Shown: piece by piece, positions 16,276 through 24,341 of the stretch
How the letters are laid out: the number at the start of each line of letters is the position of its first letter
How positions within the stretch are numbered: position 1 is the first letter of the stretch
Source of the DNA: JACMQX01 sp044225675
GTDB lineage: Bacteria; Pseudomonadota; Gammaproteobacteria; Burkholderiales; Burkholderiaceae_C
DNA length: 64,000 nt
Direction of reading: 5' to 3'
Assembly: GCA_044225675.1 (NCBI GenBank)
Contig: JBGAIH010000029.1
Coordinates: forward strand, 3,552-67,551
Notes under the pieces: model-generated
What the model saw: only the letters and a program-made list of their open reading frames with translations
Databases searched by the model: none
What the model was told of the DNA's origin: nothing
Made by a program: the position numbers and the translations under genes

Positions 16276-18089
16276 TGGGCCTTGCTTTTCCGCTTGGCCA
16301 GTTCCTCGCGTTCCCGGGCCATCTGCTCCTCGAGTTGCGCGCGGCCCTGCTTGACGACGGCAATCAGTTTGGCGCGGTCCTTGCGGTGCGGATACATCGC
16401 CTCGAACAGTTCCATGTTGTGGCGGCGAAAGCGCATGGCGGTCTGCCGCGCTTCATGCGGTGTGTGGCCGAGCAGTTCGAGCACGTGGCGGCCGCTGCGC
16501 AGGCTCGACTCGAACAGCTCGCGCTCGACGAGCGTGACGCCCCGGTCGCGCAACTCGTTCCAGTGCGTGACGTCGCGGGCACGCGCGACGATCTGCAACT
16601 GCGGAAAGTGCTCGCGCGCCAGGTCGACGATCTCTAGCGACTGCTCCACGTCGTCGACCGCCACCACCAGGATGCCGGCCGTCGCGGCGCCCGCCGTGCG
16701 CAGCATGTCCAGCCGCGAGGCGTCGCCATAGAACACCTTGTAGCCGAAGGAGCGCGCGGCTTCGATCATCTCGGCGTCATGGTCCAGCACTGTGGCCGAG
16801 ACGCCTTCCGCGCCAAGCATGCGGCCGATGATCTGCCCGTAGCGGCCGAAGCCGGCAATGATCACCGGCGCGTTCTGCGGCTCGGACAGCTCTTGCACGT
16901 CCGGCAGGTTGCAGTTGGCGTAGCGCGGCAGCACCAGCCGATCGATGGCCACGAGCAGCAGCGGGCTGAGCAGCATCGACAGCGCCACGGCGCCGATCAG
17001 CAGCGAGGACAGCTCGGTCGTGAGCACGCCCACGCCTGCGGCCGCCTGGAACACCACGAAGGCGAACTCGCCGCCCTGCGCCAGCAGCAGCGTGAACACC
17101 GGCCGTTCCTGGAAGGGCACGCCCATGAGCTTGGACAGGCCCAGGATCACGGCGAACTTGATGGCCAGAAAGCCGAGCACCAGCGCCGCCATCAGGCCCG
17201 GCGAGCGCGCGAGCACGCCGAAGTCGATGCTCATGCCGACGGCGATGAAGAACAGACCCAGCAGCAGGCCCTTGAAGGGCTCGATGTCGGTTTCCAGTTC
17301 GCGGCGGTACTCGCTCTCGGCCAGCAGCACGCCCGCGAGGAAGGCGCCCAGCGCCATCGACAGGCCCACGAGCTGCATCAGCGCGGCGATCGCCACCACC
17401 AGCAGCAGCGAAGCGGCGGTGAAGATTTCGGGCGTATTGCTGCGGGCGATCCAGCGCAGCGTGGGGCGCAGCAGCAGGCGCCCGCCGATCACGATGCCAC
17501 CGATCACGGCCACGATCTTGGCGAATTCCAGGAGCTTGCTGCCCGTGCCGCTGGCCGCCGTGTCGGCCACGCCGCCGAGCAGGGGCAGCAGGGCGAGGAT
17601 GGGAATGGCCGCGACGTCCTGGAACAGCAGGATGGAAAACCCCGCCTGGCCGCTGGTGGTGGGCAGGAGGTTGCGCTCGCCCATGACCTGCAGCGCAATG
17701 GCCGTGGACGACAGCGCCAGGCCCAGTGCGGCAACGACGCTGACCTTCCAGTCCACGCCGGCGGCGACGCCCGCGAGGAACAGCACGGCGGCGCAGGCGA
17801 ACACCTGCGCGCTGCCCCAGCCGAAGATCGGCCGGCGCAGCGTCCACAGGCGCCGGGGTTCGAGTTCGAGGCCGACGAGAAACAGCATGAGCACCACGCC
17901 GAATTCGGCGAAGTGCAGGATGTCCTGCACGTTGGTGACGAGCTTGAGGCCCCACGGGCCGATGGCAATGCCCGCGGCCAGGTAGCCGATGATCGATCCG
18001 AGCCCGAGCGCGCGCGACAGGGGGACGGCGAGGACGGCGGCGCCCAGGTAGATGAGGCTGTTGGTCAGCCAGGCAGGTGCGTGTTCCAT
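16269..18089 (-). CDS. Kef-type (KefB/KefC) potassium-efflux antiporter
   Basis: 606 residues: an N-terminal Na+/H+ exchanger (CPA2) membrane domain of 12-13 helices (1-380) and a C-terminal RCK/TrkA-N domain with a GFGRYGQIIGRM nucleotide loop (about 405-520). The tail that follows has the Kef-type ARARD...ERELFESSLRSGR segment and charged end. Kef systems export K+ in exchange for protons when glutathione adducts form, protecting against electrophiles. The KefF-like flavoprotein gene directly upstream (9 bases) is the usual activating partner. KefB and KefC cannot be told apart here. Confidence 0.92.
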   Translation of the reverse strand: MEHAPAWLTNSLIYLGAAVLAVPLSRALGLGSIIGYLAAGIAIGPWGLKLVTNVQDILHFAEFGVVLMLFLVGLELEPRRLWTLRRPIFGWGSAQVFACAAVLFLAGVAAGVDWKVSVVAALGLALSSTAIALQVMGERNLLPTTSGQAGFSILLFQDVAAIPILALLPLLGGVADTAASGTGSKLLEFAKIVAVIGGIVIGGRLLLRPTLRWIARSNTPEIFTAASLLLVVAIAALMQLVGLSMALGAFLAGVLLAESEYRRELETDIEPFKGLLLGLFFIAVGMSIDFGVLARSPGLMAALVLGFLAIKFAVILGLSKLMGVPFQERPVFTLLLAQGGEFAFVVFQAAAGVGVLTTELSSLLIGAVALSMLLSPLLLVAIDRLVLPRYANCNLPDVQELSEPQNAPVIIAGFGRYGQIIGRMLGAEGVSATVLDHDAEMIEAARSFGYKVFYGDASRLDMLRTAGAATAGILVVAVDDVEQSLEIVDLAREHFPQLQIVARARDVTHWNELRDRGVTLVERELFESSLRSGRHVLELLGHTPHEARQTAMRFRRHNMELFEAMYPHRKDRAKLIAVVKQGRAQLEEQMAREREELAKRKSKAQW

Positions 18090-18098
18090 GGAGGGCTT

Positions 18099-18728
18099 TC
18101 AGGCGGCGCTGGCGGGTCGGTCGGTCGTGGGGACGGCGCAGTCGGGTTCAGGGTCGAGGTCATCGATCTCGGGCCAGCCGGGGTAGCTTTGCAGGCGCTG
18201 GGTGAAGGTGTCGACGTGGCTGGCGACCTCCTGCTCGCTGGCGCTGTGGGCGCCGTGCAGGATGAGCGGGGGCAGGAAGCGCATGCCGCACAGCACCGCC
18301 GTCTGCTCGTAGGGCGGCAGGAAGGCGTCGAAGAAGTAGCGGTTGTAGCCGCTTGGATGGTAGGCCTCCTCCTGGCCGCCGGTCGTCACGACGAGCCACA
18401 GGTCCTTGCCGCGCAGCGCCTCGCCGGCCGGCCCGTAGGCCCAGCCGTAGGCCAGTACCTCGTCGACCCAGAGTTTCTGCAGGGCCGGCATCGAATACCA
18501 GTGGATGGGGTGCACGAGCACGACGAGGCGGGCTGCAGCCAGGCGTTCCTGCTCGCGAGCGACGTCGATGGCGTAGTCGGGGTAGCGGGCATAGAGGTCT
18601 TCGGCCTGCACGCCCGGCACGCCGCGGGCAGCGGCCAGCAGGCGCCGGTTGACGCGCGAGTCGCGCCAGTTGGGATGGGCGGCCAGCAGGTAGATGCCGC
18701 CGGACTGGATTTCTGGTTTTGTGTCCAT
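18099..18728 (-). CDS. KefF/KefG-like NAD(P)H quinone oxidoreductase
   Basis: 209 residues, flavodoxin-like fold of the NQO1/KefF family. AAHPNWRDSRVNRRL is the FMN-phosphate loop, VHPIHWYSMPALQKLWVDEVL is the dimer and active-site strand-helix, and TTGGQEEAYHPSGYN forms the second flavin loop. These proteins bind and stimulate Kef antiporters and reduce quinones. It lies 9 bases upstream of the Kef gene on the same strand, matching the kefFC arrangement. The ATG at 18728 is preferred over a TTG six codons upstream. The tail of about 25 residues is unconserved and acidic. Confidence 0.9.
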   Translation of the reverse strand: MDTKPEIQSGGIYLLAAHPNWRDSRVNRRLLAAARGVPGVQAEDLYARYPDYAIDVAREQERLAAARLVVLVHPIHWYSMPALQKLWVDEVLAYGWAYGPAGEALRGKDLWLVVTTGGQEEAYHPSGYNRYFFDAFLPPYEQTAVLCGMRFLPPLILHGAHSASEQEVASHVDTFTQRLQSYPGWPEIDDLDPEPDCAVPTTDRPASAA

Positions 18729-18769
18729 GCCGCTAACATAGCGCAAAGTCTTACCCGAAGGAGCGAGTC

Positions 18770-19387
18770 ATGCCGGTTGTGGTCGTTGCCAATCCCAAGG
18801 GCGGTGTCGGAAAGACGACCCTGGCCACCAATATCGCCGGCTACTTCGCCAGCCAGGGGCATGCCGTGATGCTGGGCGACGCCGACCGCCAGCAGTCCTC
18901 GCGCCTGTGGCTCGGGCTGCGGCCTGCGCAGGCCCGCCCGATCAGTTCCTGGGACGTCGACGCCGATGCGGTGGTGCGGCCGCCCAAGGGCACGACGCAT
19001 GTCGTGCTCGACACGCCCGGCGGCCTCCACGGCCGGCACTTCAAGGAAGCGATCAAGGTGGCCGACAAGGTGATCGTGCCGCTGCAGCCGAGCGTCTTCG
19101 ACATCTTCGCCACCCGGACCTTTCTCGACGCGCTGGCCGAGCACCGCCATGCCAGCAAGATGCAGGTCGGCATCGTCGGGATGCGGGTGGACAGCCGCAC
19201 CATCGCCGCCGACAAGCTGCGCGAGTTCGTCACCGGCCTGGGCCTGCCGGTGCTCGGCTACCTGCGCGACACCCAGAACTACATCCATCTGGCCGCGCGC
19301 GGCCTCACGGTGTTCGACGTGGCGCCCAGCCGCGTCGAGAAGGACCTTGACCAGTGGCAGGCGATCTGCCGCTGGCTCGATCAGTAG
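18770..19387 (+). CDS. Orphan ParA-family ATPase
   Basis: 205 residues. The deviant Walker A is NPKGGVGKTTLA (8-19) with both signature lysines, and DTPGG is the Walker B-like motif. It has no N-terminal helix-turn-helix, so it belongs to the small MinD/ParA class that positions cargo such as plasmids, chemoreceptor arrays or carboxysomes. No parB or other cargo gene is adjacent; both neighbours are unrelated metabolic genes. The start has GAAGGAG 8 bases upstream. The last ten codons are the first unit of a 30-bp tandem repeat and the stop is part of it. Confidence 0.88.
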   Translation: MPVVVVANPKGGVGKTTLATNIAGYFASQGHAVMLGDADRQQSSRLWLGLRPAQARPISSWDVDADAVVRPPKGTTHVVLDTPGGLHGRHFKEAIKVADKVIVPLQPSVFDIFATRTFLDALAEHRHASKMQVGIVGMRVDSRTIAADKLREFVTGLGLPVLGYLRDTQNYIHLAARGLTVFDVAPSRVEKDLDQWQAICRWLDQ

Positions 19388-19450
19388 CAGGCGATCTGGC
19401 GCTGGCTCGATCAGTAGCAGGCGATCTGCCGCTGGCTCGATCCGTGGCAG
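19349..19450 (+). repeat. 30-bp in-frame tandem repeat at the parA 3' end
   Basis: Three units (19349-19378, 19379-19408, 19409-19438) and a 12-base partial fourth are present. Read in the parA frame they give DQWQAICRWL, then DQ-stop-QAIWRWL, then DQ-stop-QAICRWL, then DPWQ. The stop (TAG) stands where the first and last copies have TGG (Trp). Confidence 0.92.
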
Positions 19451-19569
19451 CGGCAGAGCCGCTGCCTTGGCCCGCAGCGCCGCGACCGTGCAGGCTGGCC
19501 CGGCAGGGCCGCCGCCGCTGTCGCTGGCACGACTGGCCCCAGGGTGGACGTGCCGTTACAGTGGCTGCC

Positions 19570-20025
19570 ATGAAAATCATCCAGAACCTTCAGGAACTGC
19601 CGGCACTGGTCGGCCAGGACATCGGCGCCAGCGAGTGGATCACCGTCACTCAGGAGATGGTGAACAAGTTCGCCGACGCCACTGGCGACCATCAGTGGAT
19701 TCACGTGGACGTCGAGCGTGCGAAGGCGGGGCCCTTCGGCGGCCCGATCGCGCACGGCTTTCTGACGCTGTCTCTGCTGCCGATGTTCTTCCAGTCGGCC
19801 ATGCAGATCGTCCAGGCCGGCATGGGCGTGAACTACGGGCTCAACAAGGTGCGCTTCACCTCGCCGGTTCCGGTGGGCAGTCGCCTTCGGGCGCGCATCA
19901 AGCTGCTGTCGTGTACGCCGGTGGCCAATGACGGGGTGCAACTGATCTGGGAGGTCAAGGTCGAGCGTGAAGGCGGCGACAAGCCGGTCTGCATCGCCGA
20001 GTCGCTGGTGCTGCGCTATCCCTGA
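19570..20025 (+). CDS. MaoC-like (R)-enoyl-CoA hydratase
   Basis: 151 residues, single hot-dog fold. The hydratase-2 motif FADATGDHQWIHVD contains the catalytic pair D40 and H45, followed by GPIAHGFLTLSL. This class hydrates trans-2-enoyl-CoA to (R)-3-hydroxyacyl-CoA and often supplies polyhydroxyalkanoate or degradative routes. The ATG at 19570 gives the normal MaoC length; the longer upstream frame runs through the parA repeat and is not coding. Confidence 0.9.
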   Translation: MKIIQNLQELPALVGQDIGASEWITVTQEMVNKFADATGDHQWIHVDVERAKAGPFGGPIAHGFLTLSLLPMFFQSAMQIVQAGMGVNYGLNKVRFTSPVPVGSRLRARIKLLSCTPVANDGVQLIWEVKVEREGGDKPVCIAESLVLRYP

Positions 20026-20113
20026 TCGCGGCTGAATCGGCCGGCCGGCCGGCACGCGGGCGGCCCGGAGCCTGGCGGCTCGCAACCCGGCGGCCAGGGA
20101 TCGGGGCCCGCGC

Positions 20114-20605
20114 TCAGGCGCCCGGCTGTGCGGCGTCCCCCGGCATCGCGAAGCCGTTCTGGCGCCAGGCTTCAAATACCGCCACCGCCACGGCGTTGGA
20201 CAGGTTCAGGCTGCGCTGGCCCGCACGCATGGGCAGCCGCAGGCGCTGCGCCGGCGCGAAGCTTTCACGCAGGGCCGGCGCGAGGCCCCGGGTTTCGCTG
20301 CCGAACACGAGCCAGTCGCCCGGCTCGAAGCGCACGTCGTGCACCGCACGCGTGCCATGCGTGGTGAGCGCAAACATCCGCAGCGCGCCGGGCCGCTCGG
20401 CCGCAAGAAAGGCGGGCCAGTCCGCGTGGCGGCGCACGTCGGCGTACTCGTGGTAGTCGAGTCCGGCGCGGCGCATGAGCCGGTCCTCCATCGAAAACCC
20501 CAGGGGCTCCACCAGATGCAGGCGGCAACCGGTGTTGGCCGCGAGGCGGATCACGTTGCCGGTGTTGGGCGGAATCTCGGGCTCGACGAGGACGATGTTG
20601 AACAT
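20114..20605 (-). CDS. trmL: tRNA (cytidine(34)-2'-O)-methyltransferase
   Basis: 163 residues, SPOUT class with the C-terminal trefoil knot. Motifs are PEIPPNTGNVIRLAANTG (8-25), FGSETRGL and RSLNLSNAVAVAVFE. TrmL (YibK) methylates the wobble ribose of tRNA-Leu. The protein matches the usual 150-160-residue length. The start is the ATG at 20605. It lies about 100 bases downstream of comF on the same strand. Confidence 0.93.
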   Translation of the reverse strand: MFNIVLVEPEIPPNTGNVIRLAANTGCRLHLVEPLGFSMEDRLMRRAGLDYHEYADVRRHADWPAFLAAERPGALRMFALTTHGTRAVHDVRFEPGDWLVFGSETRGLAPALRESFAPAQRLRLPMRAGQRSLNLSNAVAVAVFEAWRQNGFAMPGDAAQPGA

Positions 20606-20703
20606 GGGCGCCATTGTCGCGTGTGACGCTCGGCGCAGCGCGGTGCAGGCTCGCGGCGAATGTGCGGGGGGACGGGCAGGGTGGCCGGCACGGCGCCCGC
20701 CGC

Positions 20704-21405
20704 TCAATCCGCCTCGGTCCGCGCCACCGCCAGCGCGGTCACGCGGGCGGCGCCGGCCTGCCGCAGGATGCGCGCTGCGGCAAACAGCGAGGCGCCGCTG
20801 GTCATGACGTCGTCGACCAGCACCACGTCGCACCCGCGCAGCACGTCCGCCCGCAGCGGGTCCACCGCAAAGGCGCCCTGCACGTTGGCCTGACGGTCTG
20901 CGCGGTCGAGCGAGGTCTGCGGCCGGGTGTCGCGCACCCTGAGCAGCAAGGTGGCGTCCGTCCTGCCGGATGCGAGGCGCCGGGCGATCTCCAGCGCCTG
21001 GTTGAATCCGCGCTCGCGCAGGCGCTGGCGCGACAGCGGCATGGGCAGCACGAGGTCGCAGCGATCGAGGGCGGGCTCGACCCAGGGCGTGCTGCGCAGC
21101 AGCGTCGCGAAGGTGCCGGCCCAGCCGGGCGCGGCGCCGAACTTGAAACTGGCGATGCAGCCGGCCCAGGGCCAGGCGTAGGTGACGGCGGCATGGCAGG
21201 CATCGAGCGGCGGCGGCTCGGCCACGCAGGCGCCGCATTGCGGCAGGCCGGGCGGCACGCCGATGGCGCAGGTCGCGCAGCGCGGCCGGGGCTCGCCAAA
21301 CCGCGCGACGCAGGCGTCGCACACCGCCCGGGCCGGCCAGGCGCGGCAGAGGGCGCACTGGCTCGGCAGGTGCCGGCTTGCCCGCGTCAGCAACTCGGTG
21401 AACAT
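20704..21405 (-). CDS. ComF-family phosphoribosyltransferase-like protein
   Basis: 233 residues. A Cys-rich N-terminal zinc-finger-like part (CALC, CDAC, CATC and CGAC pairs within residues 17-70) precedes a phosphoribosyltransferase domain with the PRPP motif VVLVDDVMTSGAS. ComF proteins assist DNA uptake during transformation; many proteobacterial versions have no proven role. The start is the ATG at 21405, which places the Cys pairs correctly. It is divergent from the BioC-like gene, an arrangement I recall from other beta-proteobacteria. Confidence 0.87.
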   Translation of the reverse strand: MFTELLTRASRHLPSQCALCRAWPARAVCDACVARFGEPRPRCATCAIGVPPGLPQCGACVAEPPPLDACHAAVTYAWPWAGCIASFKFGAAPGWAGTFATLLRSTPWVEPALDRCDLVLPMPLSRQRLRERGFNQALEIARRLASGRTDATLLLRVRDTRPQTSLDRADRQANVQGAFAVDPLRADVLRGCDVVLVDDVMTSGASLFAAARILRQAGAARVTALAVARTEAD

Positions 21406-21503
21406 CGGCTCAATATACTCAGCGGGAAGCCGCTTTCGCGCCCTTGGGTGCGACGGCGGCCGACCCCGGTCGCATCCGGCCGGCACCTTGCCGCTTTCCC
21501 CGC

Positions 21504-22406
21504 ATGTCCGACACCCCACCCACCATCGACCCCGTCGCTGCTGCCCGCTGGCATACCCGTGCGCCTGCGTCCTCGCCCTGGCTGCACGAGGAGGTGGCGC
21601 GCCGCATGGAAGAGCGCCTGCAGTGGATCAGGCTGCGGCCGGGGGCCTGGGCGCACTGGGAGCCGGTGCGCGGCGGCCTCAAGGCGCAGGCGCTGCTGCG
21701 CGCGCGCTACCCCGATGCCGAGTGCTTCCTCGTCGAGCCGGAGCCGGTGCGCGCTGCGGCGCTGGCGGCCCAGGTCGCCATGCCGTGGTGGAGTCCGGCG
21801 CGCTGGCGCGGGGGCGCCGTGCGGCAGACCCGGCCGGCCGATGGCGCGGTGCAGATGCTCTGGTCGAACATGGCGCTGCATGAAGCGGCCGACCCGCAGG
21901 CCCTGATCGGCCAATGGCACCGCGCGCTCGCCACCGACGGCTTCCTGATGTTCTCGTGCCTCGGCCCGGACAGCCTGCGCGAGCTGCGTGCCCTTCACGC
22001 GGCGATGGGCTGGCCGCCGTGCGGCCACGAGTTCACCGACATGCATGACTGGGGCGACATGCTGGTGCAGGCCGGCTTTGCCGAGCCGGTGATGGACATG
22101 GAGCGGATCACCCTGACCTACGAGACGCCGCAGCGCCTGCTGGCCGAACTGCGCGAGCTCGGACGCAACCTGCACCCAGGGCGGTTTGCCGCGCTGCGCG
22201 GCCGGCGCTGGCAGGCGCGGCTGGAGGAGGGCCTGCGCGAGCATCTGGCCGACCCTGCGGAGGGCGGCCGGCTGCGGCTGACCTTCGAGATCATCTACGG
22301 CCATGCGCTCAAGCCCATGCCGCGCGTCAAACTCGGCGCGCAAAGCGAGGTTTCGCTGCAGGACATGCGCACCCTGCTGCGGGGCGGCAATTCCCGTCCA
22401 GCGTGA
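21504..22406 (+). CDS. BioC-like methyltransferase-fold protein
   Basis: 300 residues resembling malonyl-ACP O-methyltransferase BioC. It has LWSNMALHEAADP, a GFLMFSCLGPDSLRELR strand-loop, and LTFEIIYGHALKP near the end, a BioC-type segment. The usual SAM-binding loop (DLGCGTG) near residue 50 is absent and replaced by HWEPVRGGLKAQ, although the VEPEP acidic strand remains. SAM binding may therefore be weakened or lost. No other biotin genes are nearby. It is divergent from comF. Confidence 0.75.
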   Translation: MSDTPPTIDPVAAARWHTRAPASSPWLHEEVARRMEERLQWIRLRPGAWAHWEPVRGGLKAQALLRARYPDAECFLVEPEPVRAAALAAQVAMPWWSPARWRGGAVRQTRPADGAVQMLWSNMALHEAADPQALIGQWHRALATDGFLMFSCLGPDSLRELRALHAAMGWPPCGHEFTDMHDWGDMLVQAGFAEPVMDMERITLTYETPQRLLAELRELGRNLHPGRFAALRGRRWQARLEEGLREHLADPAEGGRLRLTFEIIYGHALKPMPRVKLGAQSEVSLQDMRTLLRGGNSRPA

Positions 22407-22465
22407 GGCTGCGGCGCAGTGAACGCACAGGGCGTTTCGAGGGGAAACCCGCGCTACAATCGACT

Positions 22466-22564
22466 GTTGAGTCAGTTTGGGATTTTGATTTCCGCACCCG
22501 AAGTCCGTCAGGACGCCGCGAGCCCTCCAGCCGGAGCGCCAAGGCAGCCACCGACGGTTTTTTT
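22466..22564 (+). ncRNA. Candidate structured leader or small RNA before the cox operon
   Basis: A TACAAT -10-like box (22455-22460) is followed by about 100 bases that end in seven T residues (22558-22564), only 13 bases before the DUF2244 start. Two small hairpins are visible (GTCC/GGAC at 22503-22514 and CTCC/GGAG). CCGTC (22505-22509) can instead pair with GACGG (22553-22557) directly before the T run. The alternative pairings look attenuator-like, but there is no covariation evidence. Confidence 0.3.
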
Positions 22565-22577
22565 GTGAGCCCCGCCA

Positions 22578-23054
22578 GTGTCGAATCCGGTCTTTCGCTT
22601 CGCCACCGTTTCAGGCCAGAACATCCACTGGTTCCTGAAGCGCAATTGCTCCGTGACGCCGGGCCAGCTGGTCTGGCTGTACGTTTCGCTGTGCGTGGTG
22701 TCGCTCGGGATCGGGGTCTTCTTCTGGTTCCAGGGGGCCAAGCTGGTTCTGCCGTTTGCCGGCATCGAACTGGCGGCGGTCGGGGCGGCGTTCATGGCGT
22801 ATGCAAGGCATGCCACGGACGGCGAGAAGATTTCCCTGCAGGGTGGACAGCTCGTGATCGAGCTCGAGAACGCCGGGCGTCTGGAGCGCTCGGAATTCAA
22901 CCGGCAGTGGGTCCGGATCGAGCCGCGTGCGGACGATGGTTCGCTGATCGAGGTGTCGGGGCAGGGCAGGTCGGTGGCAGTGGGGCGCTTCGTGCGCCCC
23001 GAATTGCGTCCGGTGCTGGCTCGCGAGATTCGGATGGCCTTGCGCGGCGCATAG
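22578..23054 (+). CDS. DUF2244 membrane protein preceding coxB
   Basis: 158 residues with two transmembrane helices (about 29-50 and 55-73) and a C-terminal beta-rich cytosolic domain, the DUF2244 family. The start is GTG at 22578. In alpha- and beta-proteobacteria this family is often found next to cytochrome c oxidase genes, as here, where coxB starts 50 bases later. The biochemical role is unknown; an oxidase-related role is inferred from position. Transcription probably starts upstream of 22460. Confidence 0.85.
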   Translation: MSNPVFRFATVSGQNIHWFLKRNCSVTPGQLVWLYVSLCVVSLGIGVFFWFQGAKLVLPFAGIELAAVGAAFMAYARHATDGEKISLQGGQLVIELENAGRLERSEFNRQWVRIEPRADDGSLIEVSGQGRSVAVGRFVRPELRPVLAREIRMALRGA

Positions 23055-23103
23055 TGCGCGGGGTCCGAGGTGATGGTTGGTTAAATTGAGGCTTAACGCT
23101 TAA

Positions 23104-24288
23104 GTGAACACGATGAAGAGCATTTCCAACAAGGTGGCTAGCGCGCTGCAGACCTTCTCCATCTGGGCCGGCTCCGCGGCATTCACCCTGGCCCATGCGG
23201 TCAACGACCTGCCCGGCGGGCCGGCCGTGCGGCAGATGAACCTTCATCCCGCGGCGACGAAGATCGCCGAGGAACAGCACTGGCTCCATGGCTTCATGAT
23301 GATCCTGTGCACGCTGATCTTCATCGGCGTGTTCGCGGTGATGTTCTATTCGATCTGGAAGCACCGCAAGTCCGTGGGCCACAAGCCCGCCAACTTCCAC
23401 GAGTCGGTGCTGGTGGAAGTGATCTGGACCATCATCCCCTTCATCATCGTGATCTTCATGGCCCTGCCGGCGACCAAGGTTCTGGTTGCCGCCAAGGACA
23501 CCACCAATGCCGACCTGACCGTCAAGGTGACCGGTTACCAGTGGAAGTGGGGCTATGACTACATCAAGGGCGAGGGCGAGGGCATCGGCTTCATCTCCAC
23601 GCTCGACAGCTCGCACCGCGAAATGTCCAACAACGGGGCCAAGGGCAACGTGCCGGACGACTACCTGTTCAAGGTCGACAACCCGATGGTCGTGCCGGTG
23701 GGCAAGAAGGTCCGCGTCATCACCACGGCCAACGACGTGATCCACGCCTTCGCGGTCAACTCGCTGGGCATCAAGCAGGACGCGATCCCCGGCTTCGTGC
23801 GCGACACCTGGTTCCGTGCCGAGAAGGTCGGCAATTACTACGGCCAGTGCCAGGAGCTGTGCGGCAAGGAGCACGCCTACATGCCCATCCACGTGAAGGT
23901 CGTGTCCGCCGAGGAATACACCGCGTGGGTCGGCGCCGAGAAGAAGAAGGCCGCCGCCAAGCTGGACGACCCGTCCAAGGTCTGGACGATGGCCGACATC
24001 ATGCCCCGCGGCGAGAAGGTCTACGCCGCCAACTGCGCCGCCTGCCACCAGGCCAACGGCAAGGGCGCGGGCCCGATCAAGGCGCTCGACGGCTCGCCGG
24101 TCGTGCTGGACGCCGACAAGACGCCTCAAGTCCATATCCTGCTGAACGGCCGTGCCGCCATGCCGGCGTGGAAGCAGCTGTCCGACACCGACATCGCCGC
24201 CGTCATCACCTACACCAAGAACTCGTGGTCCAACAAGACCGGCCAGCTCGTGCAGCCGGCCGACGTGCTGGCCCAGCGCGGCAAGTAA
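23104..24288 (+). CDS. coxB: Cytochrome c oxidase subunit II with fused cytochrome c domain
   Basis: 394 residues. Signal and two transmembrane helices (about 60-85 and 100-125) precede a cupredoxin domain carrying the CuA ligands in CQELCGKEHAYMPIHVKV. The C-terminus (300-390) is a class I cytochrome c with CAACH and a downstream Met, so this is a caa3-type oxidase. It passes electrons from the heme c to CuA and on to CoxA. The start is GTG at 23104 or ATG at 23113; neither has a clear ribosome-binding site. coxA follows. Confidence 0.95.
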   Translation: MNTMKSISNKVASALQTFSIWAGSAAFTLAHAVNDLPGGPAVRQMNLHPAATKIAEEQHWLHGFMMILCTLIFIGVFAVMFYSIWKHRKSVGHKPANFHESVLVEVIWTIIPFIIVIFMALPATKVLVAAKDTTNADLTVKVTGYQWKWGYDYIKGEGEGIGFISTLDSSHREMSNNGAKGNVPDDYLFKVDNPMVVPVGKKVRVITTANDVIHAFAVNSLGIKQDAIPGFVRDTWFRAEKVGNYYGQCQELCGKEHAYMPIHVKVVSAEEYTAWVGAEKKKAAAKLDDPSKVWTMADIMPRGEKVYAANCAACHQANGKGAGPIKALDGSPVVLDADKTPQVHILLNGRAAMPAWKQLSDTDIAAVITYTKNSWSNKTGQLVQPADVLAQRGK

Positions 24289-24341
24289 TCCAGCGCATCA
24301 ACGCCACAGCGATCGCAGACAGAATTCAACAGGAAATCAAG

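Noticed and set aside
16269..18728. Assigning kefC or kefB symbols
   Set aside because: The sequence supports Kef plus a KefF/KefG-like partner, but nothing seen separates the two paralogs.
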